Under the pieces are notes generated by a model. The model was given only the letters and a program-made list of their open reading frames with translations, did not search any database and was not told where the DNA came from. The translations under genes and the position numbers were made by a program. This document shows positions 17,642 to 25,616 of a DNA stretch of 39,894 nucleotides, piece by piece. Every line of letters begins with the position of its first letter. The stretch's first letter is position 1. Source of the DNA: Nocardia shimofusensis NBRC 100134 (GTDB taxonomy: Bacteria > Actinomycetota > Actinomycetes > Mycobacteriales > Mycobacteriaceae); the NCBI RefSeq assembly GCF_001613125.1, contig NZ_BDBT01000038.1, positions 1-39,894 on the forward strand. The letters run 5' to 3'.

Positions 17642-18142
17642 TCAGACGCAGGCGGGCGACTGCTGGCCCAGGTTGGTCAGCATGATGCAGGCCCATTCCT
17701 TCTGGACCTTCCACTGACCGTCCTCGCTGACGAACGGCACGTCGGCGATGTTCTCCTGGCCGTTGAGCAGGATGGTCGCCTTGGCGTTGACGGTGTCGCC
17801 GAAGGCGGTCACGTCGGTGACGGTCACGGTGGCGCCGGTCTCCGTGTAGGCCTGGGCCAGGCGTCCGGGCAGCTCGGGATCGGCCTCGATGCCCTGCACC
17901 ATCTCCAGCTTCTCGGAGTTGGGCACCGTGGGATCGAGTGCCCGCTGCAGCTGGGCGTTCAGCTCCTCCGCCGTCGGCACCGCGGGCGTGTCCGCCGCGG
18001 AGCTGATGGCCGCCGCGCTGGTCGTCGTCTTGGCCGGCTTGGCCTCGTCCCCGCTGTCGTCACCGCCGCACGCGGTGAGGGTCAGGGAGGCGATAACGGC
18101 GAAGCCGGCGATCGCGATGCGTCCAGTCGTACGAAGCTTCAA
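17642..18142 (-). CDS. Mtb12-like secreted antigen, lipoprotein form
   Basis: A 166-residue exported lipoprotein. The start is a TTG at 18142: AAGGA lies 7 nt upstream and it yields a perfect lipoprotein signal (LRTTGRIAIAGFAVIASL, lipobox LTAC, Cys25). After a Ser/Thr/Ala linker, the C-terminal domain (about 52-160) reads VPTAEELNAQLQRALDPTVP, NSEKLEMVQGIE, then alternating strands ending DGQWKVQKEWACIML. That is the pattern of the M. tuberculosis low-molecular-weight antigen Mtb12 (Rv2376c), whose fold is cystatin-like and whose function is unknown. Two C-terminal Cys (in EWACIML and SPACV) may pair. It is followed by a strong terminator. Confidence 0.8.
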   Translation of the reverse strand: MKLRTTGRIAIAGFAVIASLTLTACGGDDSGDEAKPAKTTTSAAAISSAADTPAVPTAEELNAQLQRALDPTVPNSEKLEMVQGIEADPELPGRLAQAYTETGATVTVTDVTAFGDTVNAKATILLNGQENIADVPFVSEDGQWKVQKEWACIMLTNLGQQSPACV

Positions 18143-18237
18143 CTGCTCGTCCTTTGCGTTCGAGTAAGGGGTCGGTATCGGTGCCGGGCCGGCGCGCGCT
18201 CGAACCGGCAGCGCTGCCCGGCCACCCAGGCTACCGG

Positions 18238-19785
18238 TCAACCGAGACTGCCGAGCGGGTCCGCCCGGGACAAACTGATGTCGTCGGCGCTGAAAGTACG
18301 CGCCGGACCCGGTCCTGTCGAACTCGTCTCGAACCGCACGGTCACCACCCCGTGACCGGCCCCCTGCACCCAGCCGTGCCCGTAATCCGGATGCGACACA
18401 TCCATTCCCGCCACCCACGGTCGCGCCGCCACCGGATCGATCCCCTCGATCTCGCCCCGAGCGCCCGGCGTAGCCGCGCCGCCGACCGGCGAGGCCGTCC
18501 CGGCGACCGTGGCCGCGGCGCCGATCCGAGCCGGTGCGACAGAGGAGATCTCAGCGGCAACCGCTGCGATCGAGGCGCCCACCGCCACCGGATCGACAGC
18601 GAGATCCGGACCGCCCGTGGGATCCGGGTGGCCGGGCACGACCGGTGTGTCGTCCGTGAGATCGTCGGCGAACTCTCCGCGATCGAGTTCGGGAAACAGC
18701 GATTCCTGCTGGACGGTGGACAGTCCGGCATAGCCCACCCCGACCAGCCGGATGGGTCCGAGCTCGACCGGGTCGATGGCCGAACGCTGGGCCGCGGCGG
18801 CGAGCACCGCGGGGTCGACGGTCGCGTACGGCAGGGTCGAGGAGCGGGTCACGATGCTCATATCCGCGCGTTTGAGCTTGAGCACCACGGTGCGGGCCGC
18901 GCGGCCGTCCTTGCGCAGGCGCGCGTGCGCGGACTCGGCCATGGCGGTGATGGCTCTGCGCAGTTCGGCCAGGGTCACGATGTCGGTCTCGTAGGTGTTC
19001 TCCGCGCTGATCTGCTTGGCCTCGGCGCGCTCGGTGACCGGCCGGTCGTCGATGCCCCGTGCCAGGCGGTGCAGTGCCGCGCCGACGCTGCCGCCGAGCA
19101 GCGAGACCGCTTCCGATTCCGGCAGCGCGGCGAACGCGCCGACGGTCTCGATGCCCACCGACCGCAATCTGCTCTCGGCGACGGGTCCGATCCCCCACAG
19201 CTTGCGCACCGGCAGTCCTGCCAGCAGCGCCTGTTGCTCGTCGGGGGAGATCACCCGGATCCCATCCGGTTTGGCCAGGCCGGAGGCGATCTTGGCCAGC
19301 TGCTTGCCGGTGCCGGCCCCCACCGACGCCACCAGTCCGGTGCGGTCGCGCACGACCGCGCGCAGCCGGGCACAGAACTCGTGCACCTCGGTCACGCTCG
19401 TCCCCGCCAGCTCGGCCGGTTCGCCGAACGCCTCGTCGAACGACAGCGTCTCCAGCACCGGGACGATCTCGCGCAGCGCCTCGAAGACCTGCCCGCTGAG
19501 GTGCGCGTAGACCGCGCCGCGCGGCGGAACCACCACCGCGCCCGCCCCCACCAGCCGCCTGGCCTGGTGCATGGGCATGGCAGAGCGCGCGCCGAACGCC
19601 CGCGCCTCGTAGCTCGCGCCCGCGACCACGCCGCGCCCACCGGTCCCGCCGACCAGTACCGGCCTGCCTCGCAAGGTGGGCCGGGTCAACTGCTCCACCG
19701 AGGCGAAGAAGGCGTCCATGTCGATGTGCAGCACCCACCGGCGCGCGGTGCGCCCGGGCTCGGGCAACCCCCGCACGGTACTCAC
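18238..19785 (-). CDS. dinB: DNA polymerase IV (Y-family) with actinobacterial C-terminal module
   Basis: A 515-residue error-prone translesion polymerase. Catalytic carboxylates are visible in HIDMDAFFASVE (Asp22, Asp24) and SFDEAF (Asp117, Glu118); the thumb has KLWGIGPVAESRL. A beta-clamp-binding motif QESLF is at 360-364. Beyond the little-finger domain comes an Ala/Val/Gly-rich linker (about 375-450) and a compact module, HPDYGHGWVQGAGHGVVTVRFET, found also at the end of mycobacterial DinX (Rv1537). The GTG at 19785 gives the normal N-terminus; further upstream frame crosses the galU promoter. Closeness to ileS and lspA repeats the Rv1536-Rv1540 grouping. No LexA box was seen upstream. 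Confidence 0.93.
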   Translation of the reverse strand: MSTVRGLPEPGRTARRWVLHIDMDAFFASVEQLTRPTLRGRPVLVGGTGGRGVVAGASYEARAFGARSAMPMHQARRLVGAGAVVVPPRGAVYAHLSGQVFEALREIVPVLETLSFDEAFGEPAELAGTSVTEVHEFCARLRAVVRDRTGLVASVGAGTGKQLAKIASGLAKPDGIRVISPDEQQALLAGLPVRKLWGIGPVAESRLRSVGIETVGAFAALPESEAVSLLGGSVGAALHRLARGIDDRPVTERAEAKQISAENTYETDIVTLAELRRAITAMAESAHARLRKDGRAARTVVLKLKRADMSIVTRSSTLPYATVDPAVLAAAAQRSAIDPVELGPIRLVGVGYAGLSTVQQESLFPELDRGEFADDLTDDTPVVPGHPDPTGGPDLAVDPVAVGASIAAVAAEISSVAPARIGAAATVAGTASPVGGAATPGARGEIEGIDPVAARPWVAGMDVSHPDYGHGWVQGAGHGVVTVRFETSSTGPGPARTFSADDISLSRADPLGSLG

Positions 19786-19972
19786 GTACCGGAATCTACG
19801 CCCGGGCACCGACAGCCCGGCCCGCCTTGCCGTGGCTGCGGACCGCCGATGGCTGCGGACTTGCTGTCGGGCAGCTGTGGATGAACCGAATTCCCACGGT
19901 GGCGCACGGCCGCTTTTACCCGCGTTAACCAGCCCTGATAGCGAGCGCGTCTGGGGCGGATCGCAGGTCCGG

Positions 19973-20001
19973 TTGGCCCGTTTCCCCGGCCGCGATATGT
20001 G
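19973..20001 (+). promoter_or_regulatory. Candidate galU promoter
   Basis: TTGGCC (19973-19978) and TATGTG (19996-20001) are separated by 17 nt, a fair sigma-70-type match. The start point would fall near 20008, just ahead of the ATG at 20014. This argues against the in-frame GTG at 19999, which would lie in the -10 box. Confidence 0.45.
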
Positions 20002-20013
20002 ATGATCGAAGGC

Positions 20014-20898
20014 ATGAAGATCCGCAAGGCCGTCATTCCGGCCGCAGGTATCGGCTCCCGGCTGCTCCCGCTGACCAAGGCGATCCCCAAGGAGATGCTG
20101 CCGGTCGGCGACAAGCCGGTCATCGAGCACACCGTCCGAGAGCTGGTCGCCTCCGGTATCACCGATATCACCATCGTCGTCAGCGGTGGCAAACACGTGA
20201 TCCAGGACCACTTCCGCCCCAACCCCGCCCTGGTCGAGCAACTGCGCGCCGACGGCAAGACCGCCTACGCCGACGCCGTGGCCGAGGTCGGCGAGCTGTC
20301 CCGGCTCGGCCACATCACCTACCTCGACCAGCACGGCCCCTACGGCAACGGCACCCCGGTGCTCAATGCCGCGCGCAGCATGGGCGACGAGCCGATGCTG
20401 GTGCTGTGGCCCGACGACGTGTTCGTCGCCGAGATCCCGCGTGCCCAGCAGCTCATCGACGCCTACGAGCGCACCGGCGCCCCGGTGCTGGCGCTCATGC
20501 CGATGGACCCGGGCGACTCGCAGCGCTACGGCGTGCCCGTGGTCACCGACGACCAGGGCGACGGCCTGCTACGCATCACGGGTCTGCGCGAGAAACCCAA
20601 GCCCGAGGACGCGCCGTCGAACTTCGCGGCCATCGGCGGCTACGTGGTGACTCCCGGCATCATCGCCGAGCTGCGCCGGCAGACCGACGAGTGGTACTCC
20701 CACCGCACCGGTGAGGTCTACCTCACCGACGCGATCAACGTCCACGCCGCCGATAATCCGGTCTTCGGCCAGGTCATCCGTGGCCGCTGGTACGACACCG
20801 GCAATCCCGCGGACTACCTGGTCGCGCAGTTCGCCTCCGCGCTGGCTCATCCGGACTACGGCCCGGCGCTGCGCTCGCTGGCCGGCGAACTGGGCTGA
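20014..20898 (+). CDS. galU: UTP-glucose-1-phosphate uridylyltransferase (GalU-type nucleotidyltransferase)
   Basis: A 294-residue cytoplasmic enzyme that makes UDP-glucose from UTP and glucose-1-phosphate, supplying galactan, trehalose and polysaccharide routes. The N-terminal signature KAVIPAAGIGSRLLPLTKAIPKEMLPV holds the nucleotide-binding loop and conserved Lys. Next come KPVIEHTVRELVASGI and WPDDVFV (metal-binding Asp pair region). GLREKPKPEDAPSNFAAIGGYV and GEVYLTDAI follow the GalU pattern. ATG 20014 is preferred over GTG 19999 because MKIRKAV matches family starts and a promoter -10 lies at 19996-20001. A related sugar-phosphate nucleotidyltransferase with another base specificity is the main alternative. 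Convergent with the NlpC/P60 gene, 27 bp apart; a weak TCGAG-CGGC-CTCGA hairpin lies between. Confidence 0.85.
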   Translation: MKIRKAVIPAAGIGSRLLPLTKAIPKEMLPVGDKPVIEHTVRELVASGITDITIVVSGGKHVIQDHFRPNPALVEQLRADGKTAYADAVAEVGELSRLGHITYLDQHGPYGNGTPVLNAARSMGDEPMLVLWPDDVFVAEIPRAQQLIDAYERTGAPVLALMPMDPGDSQRYGVPVVTDDQGDGLLRITGLREKPKPEDAPSNFAAIGGYVVTPGIIAELRRQTDEWYSHRTGEVYLTDAINVHAADNPVFGQVIRGRWYDTGNPADYLVAQFASALAHPDYGPALRSLAGELG

Positions 20899-20925
20899 GG
20901 GTCACCCGGACTCGAGCGGCCTCGA

Positions 20926-21606
20926 TCAGAAGCGCCGGATGGTGTAGATCTCGAATTGGTTCAGCGGGCTGAGCCCGACCGGGACCCCGCGGCCGTAGGC
21001 GTTGAGGACCTGGCCGAACCCGGCGTAGATGCCCACGTGCGAGCCGTCGGGGTTGAGCACGACCACGTCGCCGGGCGAGAGCGCCCACATCGGCACCGCG
21101 GCGCCGACCTCGGCCTGTTCCCAGGTCGTGCGCGGCAACAGCACACCCACCTGCCGGAACGCCCATTGCACCAGGGCCGAGCAGTCCCAGGAATGCGGAC
21201 CCATCGCGCCCCATTCGTAAGGCTTGCCGACCTGGGTGGTCGCCGCCGCCAGCGCGCCGAGACCGGCGAGGCTGGGCAGCGGGATCGCGGCCGAGCCGCT
21301 GGCACTGCCGGAACCCAGGCCGGAACCCGAACCGGAGCCTGTCCCCGAGCCCGTCCCCGAGCCCGAGCCGCTGCCCGAGCCGGAGCCGCTGCTGAGGCCA
21401 CCGGACACGGGGTCGGCCGCGGCCGTGCCGCCGAGGACGATCACGGTCACCGTGGTGGCCAGCAATCCGACGGCGATCCGCCGCAGTGGTCGGCGCACCC
21501 GCGCACGGCGCGGCCGGGAATCCATCGACCGCGGACGCCGGGTCCGGCGCTGTCGTGCGGTGTCGTGTCGCGCCGAGCGATGTCGAGCCTGGGAACGTCT
21601 GATCAT
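20926..21606 (-). CDS. Secreted NlpC/P60 peptidoglycan peptidase
   Basis: A 226-residue exported C40-family peptidase, expected to cut D-Glu to diaminopimelate bonds in wall peptides. The catalytic domain occupies about 118-226: Cys142 in HSWDCSALVQWAF, His190 in GSHVGIYAGFG, and Asn202 (VLNAYGRG) in the third position. Ahead of it lies an Arg-rich N-region, a hydrophobic signal (RIAVGLLATTVTVIVLGG, cleavage near AAADP) and a Gly-Ser linker of about 35 residues (70-105). ATG 21606 has GGGAGG 10 nt upstream; ATG 21525 (MDSRPRR) would give a more ordinary signal peptide and cannot be excluded. The upstream gap holds a Crp-type palindrome and a riboswitch-like leader. Similar to small Rip proteins of mycobacteria. 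Confidence 0.9.
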   Translation of the reverse strand: MIRRSQARHRSARHDTARQRRTRRPRSMDSRPRRARVRRPLRRIAVGLLATTVTVIVLGGTAAADPVSGGLSSGSGSGSGSGSGTGSGTGSGSGSGLGSGSASGSAAIPLPSLAGLGALAAATTQVGKPYEWGAMGPHSWDCSALVQWAFRQVGVLLPRTTWEQAEVGAAVPMWALSPGDVVVLNPDGSHVGIYAGFGQVLNAYGRGVPVGLSPLNQFEIYTIRRF

Positions 21607-21614
21607 GCGAACGC

Positions 21615-21745
21615 GGCCTCCCTGTCGGGCAGATGGTCCGCGACGTCGGCACGTCGGTGGGGCGGCGTAGCGGACCTCAGCTCACCCCCGCGGCGATCGG
21701 GCTCGCACAGGTCGGGGGGACGTCAGGTGGAACTCGTCGACGAAT
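21615..21745 (-). ncRNA. Candidate ydaO-type (cyclic di-AMP) riboswitch
   Basis: The leader of the NlpC/P60 gene contains, in order on the minus strand, GAGTTCC..CTGACG, GCGGGGGTGAGCT, a helix GGTCCGC / GCGGACC (arms near 21679 and 21635) enclosing hairpin CGACGT-GCCG-ACGTCG, and near the start codon CTGCCCGACAGGGAGG. These recall the two conserved halves of ydaO (a GGGGTNAA-type element and a terminal CCCGACAG element), which in actinobacteria commonly precede NlpC/P60 and Rpf genes. The last element overlaps the ribosome site, which would allow translational control. Spacing and the CUAACC part after CGACAG are not canonical, so this remains a candidate. Confidence 0.5.
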
Positions 21746-21840
21746 CACACCGGCACCAGCGGTTAGCATGTGCCCCAACTACAACATGGGCGATTCTGCC
21801 GCCCCGTCCACACCGGGAACCAGGGTTCAGCAAATATCCA

Positions 21841-21862
21841 GCATGTGATTTGAATCACATGC
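21841..21862. promoter_or_regulatory. Perfect Crp/GlxR-type operator palindrome
   Basis: A 22-bp perfect inverted repeat with arms GCATGTGATT and AATCACATGC around TG. It contains the exact TGTGA-N6-TCACA core of Crp-family (cAMP receptor) sites, including mycobacterial Crp (Rv3676) and corynebacterial GlxR. It lies about 235 bp upstream of the NlpC/P60 start and just after the ileS terminator, in an AT-richer patch, so it most likely regulates the NlpC/P60 promoter. Confidence 0.75.
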
Positions 21863-21883
21863 TTGGCGGTTCGCGGCGGTGAT

Positions 21884-21918
21884 CGGCTGTGGCGGAGGGG
21901 GCCCCTCCGCCACAGCCG
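21884..21918 (-). terminator. Strong hairpin terminator after ileS
   Basis: A near-perfect palindrome with 17-nt arms (21884-21900 and 21902-21918, CGGCTGTGGCGGAGGGG on the left) around a single G, starting 5 nt past the ileS stop. No T-tract follows. Confidence 0.85.
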
Positions 21919-21923
21919 ACTGC

Positions 21924-24900
21924 TCACTGCTTGACGACCGCGGCCCGCATTCCGCCGGACAGATCGACGGCGTCCGCACCCGCGGCGCCGAACTCCAGCC
22001 CGGTCGCCAGGATCTCCCCGGCGATCAGGTCACGGTGCGCGCGGGCCCAGTGCTGCCGCTCGTCGGGCACCTCGAGCACCACCGAGATCCGGTCGGACAC
22101 CTCGAGGCCGAGCGACTTGCGGGTCTCCTGCAGTTCCCTGATCAGGTCGCGAGCCCAGCCCTCGGCCTCCAGTTCCTCGGTGACGACCGAATCCAGGACC
22201 ACCAGACCGGCATTACCGGGCAGCGCGGCGGTCGATTCCGGTTCGGCGGCGACCAGTCGCTGGGTGTACTCCTCCGGCAGCAGCGTGATGCCCGCCGCGC
22301 TGACCACGCCCTCGGCGTCCTCGCTCCACTGCCCGGCTTTGACCGCCTTGATCACCGTCTGCACGTCCTTGCCCAGCCGGGGACCGGCCGCGCGGGCGTT
22401 GACGACCAGCTCGAAACGGCCGTGCACGTCGACGTCGGAGGTCAGATCGACCTTCTTGACGTTGACCTCGTCGGCGATGATGTCGGCGTAGGGCGCCAGC
22501 CGATCCGCGTCCGCGGCGGCGATGGTGACCTCGGCCAGCGGCAGACGTACGCGCAGGTTCTTGGCCTTGCGCAGGCTCAGCACCGTCGAGCAGACCACCC
22601 GCGCCTCGTCCATCGCCGCCACCAGCTCCGGATCGGCCGGCAGCTCACCCTCGGCGGGCCAGTCGGTCAGGTGCACCGAACGACCGCCGGTGAGCCCGCG
22701 CCAGATCACCTCACTGATCAGCGGCAGCAGCGGCGCCGCCAGCCGGGCGACGACCTCGAGCACGGTGTGCAGGGTGTCGACCGCGTCGCGTTCCTCGGAC
22801 CAGAAGCGCGAACGCGACCGGCGCACATACCAATTGGTGAGCGCGTCGGCGAAGGAACGCAGTTCCTCGCAGGCGGCCGCGATGTCGTAGACCTCGAGCG
22901 CCTCGGTCATGACATCGCGGGTTTGCGCCAGCTTCGCCAAGATGTAGCGGTCGAGCACGTTCTGTGAGTCTGTGCGCCACTGCCCCGGAGTCGAGGCGTA
23001 CAGCTGCAAGAACGTCCAGGCGTTCCACAGCGGGCGCAGCGCATGGCTGACACCCTCGCGGATGCCGCGCTCGGTGACGATGAGATTGCCGCCGCGCAGG
23101 ATCGGCGAGCTCATCAGGAACCAGCGCATCGCGTCGGAACCGTCGCGGTCGAAGACCTCGTTGACATCGGGATAGTTGCCCTTGGACTTGCTCATCTTCA
23201 GCCCGTCGTCGCCGAGCACGATGCCGTGTGCGGCAACGGTTTTGAAGGCGGGGCTGTCGAAGAGCGCGGTGGCCAGCACATGCAGGGTGTAGAACCAGCC
23301 GCGGGTCTGCCCGTTGTACTCGACGATGAAATCGCCGGGGAAATGGGAGTCGAACCACTCCTTGTTCTCGAACGGGTAGTGCACCTGCGCGTAGGGCATC
23401 GAGCCGGACTCGAACCAGCAGTCCAGGACCTCCGGCACCCGGCGCATCGTCGACTTACCGGTCGGATCGTCGGGATTCGGCCGGGTCAGCTCATCGATCG
23501 CGGGCCGGTGCAGATCCGCCGGACGCACGCCGAAGTCGCGCTCGAGCTCGTCGAGCGAACCGTAGACGTCCACGCGCGGATAGGCCGGATCATCGGACAC
23601 CCACACCGGGATCGGGCTGCCCCAGTAGCGGTTCCGGCTGATGTTCCAGTCGCGCGCGCCCTCGAGCCACTTACCGAACTGGCCGTCGCGGATGTGTTCG
23701 GGCACCCAGGTGATCTGCTTGTTCAGGTCCACCATCCGGTCGCGGAAGGAGGTGACCGCGACGAACCAGGACGGCACCGCCATGTAGATCAGCGGCTGAC
23801 CGGAGCGCCAGCTGTGCGGGTAGGAGTGCTCGATGGTCTCGTGGCGCAGCAGCAGGCCCGCCGCCTTGAGGTCTTTGATGATCACCGGGTTGGCGTCGAA
23901 GACCATCAGGCCCTCGTACGGCGGCACCATCGAGGTGAACTTGCCGCCCGGGTCCAGCGGCTGCACCAGCTCGATGCCGTTGGCCGCGCAGACGTCCATG
24001 TCCTCTTCACCGAAGGCGGGCGCCAGGTGCACGACGCCGGTACCCGAGTCGGTGGTGACGTAGTCGGCCCCGAGCACGCGGTGGGCGTTGGGGTGACCGA
24101 CGAAGAAGTCGAACGGCGGGGCATAGGCCAGTCCGGCCAGCGCCGCGCCGTCGAACTCGCCGAGCACCTGAGCGTCCTCGCCGAACTCGCGGGCGTAGTG
24201 CGAGACCCGTTCGGCGGCCAGCACATAGCGCTTGCCGTCGGCGGCCTTCAGATGGACGTAGCGCACGTCCGGGTGCACCGCGATCGCCAAGTTGGACGGC
24301 AGCGTCCAGGGCGTGGTGGTCCAGATCAGCGCGTTCGCGCCGTCGAGCTCGCGCAGCGGATGATCCTCGGGCACCCGCAGCCGCATGTCGACGGTGACCG
24401 CCGGGTCCTGACGCATCTTGTAGGCGTCGTCGAGGCGGGTCTCCTGGTTCGACAGCGGCGTCTGCTCGTACCAGCTGTAGGGCAGCACCCGGAAGCCCTG
24501 GTAGATCAGGCCCTTGTCGTAGAGCGATTTGAAGGCCCACATCACCGACTCCATGAAGTCGAGATCGAGGGTCTTGTAATCGTTGTCGAAATCGACCCAG
24601 CGCGCCTGACGGGTCACATAGTCGCGCCATTCCCCGGTGTATCGCAGCACCGACGACTTACACGCGGCATTGAATTCCGCCAGACCCATCGCGTCGATCT
24701 GTGATTTGTCCGTGATACCGAGTTGCTTCTCGGCTTCGATTTCCGCGGGCAGGCCGTGGCAATCCCAGCCGAATCGCCGATCGACGCGTTTGCCGCGCAT
24801 CGTCTGGAAACGCGGGATCAGATCTTTGACGTAGCCGGTGAGCAGATGACCGTAGTGCGGCAGGCCGTTGGCGAAGGGCGGGCCGTCGTAGAAGACGAAC

Positions 24901-25052
24901 TCCGCTGCGCCGGAACGATTCTCGATGCTCGCACGGAAGGTGTCGTCGGCCTCCCATGCGTCGAGCACGAGACGCTCCAGTTCGGGGAACGAAGCCCCGG
25001 AACCCGCGCCGAAGTCCACGCGGGGATATGCGCTGTTGTTGTCGTCCGCCAT
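21924..25052 (-). CDS. ileS: Isoleucyl-tRNA synthetase
   Basis: A 1042-residue class I aminoacyl-tRNA synthetase that charges tRNA-Ile and edits misactivated valine. The nucleotide-binding HIGH motif reads HYGH (66-69, in ANGLPHYGHLLTG) and the second signature is KMSKS (619-623). The CP1 editing domain lies between them (TTTPWTLPSNLA at about 245-256). The C-terminal anticodon-binding part includes LTNWYVRRSRSRFW. Length matches mycobacterial IleS (1041). By layout it is of the large eukaryote-like type, which is usually tolerant of mupirocin; that is family knowledge, not shown here. ATG 25052 is chosen (MADDNNSAYP, AGGAGA 10 nt upstream). Expression is controlled by the T-box leader directly upstream; a strong terminator follows. 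Confidence 0.97.
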   Translation of the reverse strand: MADDNNSAYPRVDFGAGSGASFPELERLVLDAWEADDTFRASIENRSGAAEFVFYDGPPFANGLPHYGHLLTGYVKDLIPRFQTMRGKRVDRRFGWDCHGLPAEIEAEKQLGITDKSQIDAMGLAEFNAACKSSVLRYTGEWRDYVTRQARWVDFDNDYKTLDLDFMESVMWAFKSLYDKGLIYQGFRVLPYSWYEQTPLSNQETRLDDAYKMRQDPAVTVDMRLRVPEDHPLRELDGANALIWTTTPWTLPSNLAIAVHPDVRYVHLKAADGKRYVLAAERVSHYAREFGEDAQVLGEFDGAALAGLAYAPPFDFFVGHPNAHRVLGADYVTTDSGTGVVHLAPAFGEEDMDVCAANGIELVQPLDPGGKFTSMVPPYEGLMVFDANPVIIKDLKAAGLLLRHETIEHSYPHSWRSGQPLIYMAVPSWFVAVTSFRDRMVDLNKQITWVPEHIRDGQFGKWLEGARDWNISRNRYWGSPIPVWVSDDPAYPRVDVYGSLDELERDFGVRPADLHRPAIDELTRPNPDDPTGKSTMRRVPEVLDCWFESGSMPYAQVHYPFENKEWFDSHFPGDFIVEYNGQTRGWFYTLHVLATALFDSPAFKTVAAHGIVLGDDGLKMSKSKGNYPDVNEVFDRDGSDAMRWFLMSSPILRGGNLIVTERGIREGVSHALRPLWNAWTFLQLYASTPGQWRTDSQNVLDRYILAKLAQTRDVMTEALEVYDIAAACEELRSFADALTNWYVRRSRSRFWSEERDAVDTLHTVLEVVARLAAPLLPLISEVIWRGLTGGRSVHLTDWPAEGELPADPELVAAMDEARVVCSTVLSLRKAKNLRVRLPLAEVTIAAADADRLAPYADIIADEVNVKKVDLTSDVDVHGRFELVVNARAAGPRLGKDVQTVIKAVKAGQWSEDAEGVVSAAGITLLPEEYTQRLVAAEPESTAALPGNAGLVVLDSVVTEELEAEGWARDLIRELQETRKSLGLEVSDRISVVLEVPDERQHWARAHRDLIAGEILATGLEFGAAGADAVDLSGGMRAAVVKQ

Positions 25053-25059
25053 CGCGGAT

Positions 25060-25301
25060 CCGTCTCCTCGTGCCACCGCGCCGGCAGGCGCGTGCGATGT
25101 GGGCACGGGGACGACATCGGCGCCAGGTGCGCCGAAACCGCGGTACCACCCCGTTTGTCCGGCGTCGGACGCACCGGACCTCTCTTTGTGAGCTGTGACG
25201 GGCTCACCCGTTCGGTTCTACTGAGCCCCTCCCGCACAGGTGCGGAAGTGACCGTTCTTCCGAAGGCTCCCCGGTGATGGCCGGATCGTTGCCGTTGGTC
25301 G
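25060..25301 (-). ncRNA. Isoleucine T-box riboswitch of ileS (translational type)
   Basis: The minus-strand leader carries the invariant T-box TGGTACCGCGG at 25138-25148, a specifier-loop Ile codon ATC at 25276-25278 (context CGGCCATCACCGGGGAGCC), and the usual middle element GTAGAACCGAACGGGT. A GC-rich hairpin (GGTCCGG..CCGGAC region) lies between. The short stem I and lack of a terminator before the start codon fit the actinobacterial class where uncharged tRNA-Ile frees the ribosome site. It fills the 297-nt gap between ileS and the small membrane gene. Confidence 0.93.
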
Positions 25302-25308
25302 TGTGTTC

Positions 25309-25314
25309 ATTCTA
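25309..25314 (-). promoter_or_regulatory. Candidate -10 box of the T-box/ileS promoter
   Basis: TAGAAT on the minus strand fits the actinobacterial TANNNT -10 pattern and places the start near 25301, just ahead of the T-box stem I. No good -35 was seen. Confidence 0.5.
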
Positions 25315-25349
25315 ACGGGCGCTGTCGAGCGAATATCTCCCTGCCCGGA

Positions 25350-25547
25350 TCAGCGCCGGACGTGCCGCCCCGGCGGCGGAGCTCCGCCGTCGGGTCTTCG
25401 GGTGGACAGTGCGCTCACCAGCAGCAGCACCGCGCCGATGCCACAGACCACGATGCAGCCCCAGGCCCAGAGCACCGAGCCCGTGGTCAACGCGGTCACC
25501 AGCAGCGCGAAACCGATCGCGGCGAGAACGAGCGTCAGGACGAGCAT
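25350..25547 (-). CDS. Small two-span membrane protein
   Basis: A 65-residue protein with two hydrophobic segments (MLVLTLVLAAIGFALLVTAL at 1-20 and VLWAWGCIVVCGIGAVLLLVSAL at about 25-47) and a basic, Pro-rich cytoplasmic tail (TRRPDGGAPPPGRHVRR). The ATG at 25547 has GAGGGG 6 nt upstream. It follows wag31 by 69 bp and is probably the last gene of that unit, just ahead of the ileS T-box promoter. No function is recognised; its place beside polar-growth genes is suggestive only. Confidence 0.75.
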   Translation of the reverse strand: MLVLTLVLAAIGFALLVTALTTGSVLWAWGCIVVCGIGAVLLLVSALSTRRPDGGAPPPGRHVRR

Positions 25548-25616
25548 GCCGACCCCTCAGATATCCCGAGGCCAGATCTGCCTGCGCCGACCGTTGTCCG
25601 CTGCCCTCCGGGCGGC

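Noticed and set aside
18182..18222. Terminator after dinB
   Set aside because: GCCGGGC/GCCCGGC arms exist but the loop is long and contains competing GC palindromes; not convincing.
19786..20013. SOS (LexA) box in front of dinB
   Set aside because: No TCGAAC-N4-GTTCGA-like sequence was seen in the dinB-galU gap.
21884..21918. Protein-binding operator (35-bp palindrome)
   Set aside because: Its place 5 nt after the ileS stop and very GC-rich stem fit a terminator better than an operator.
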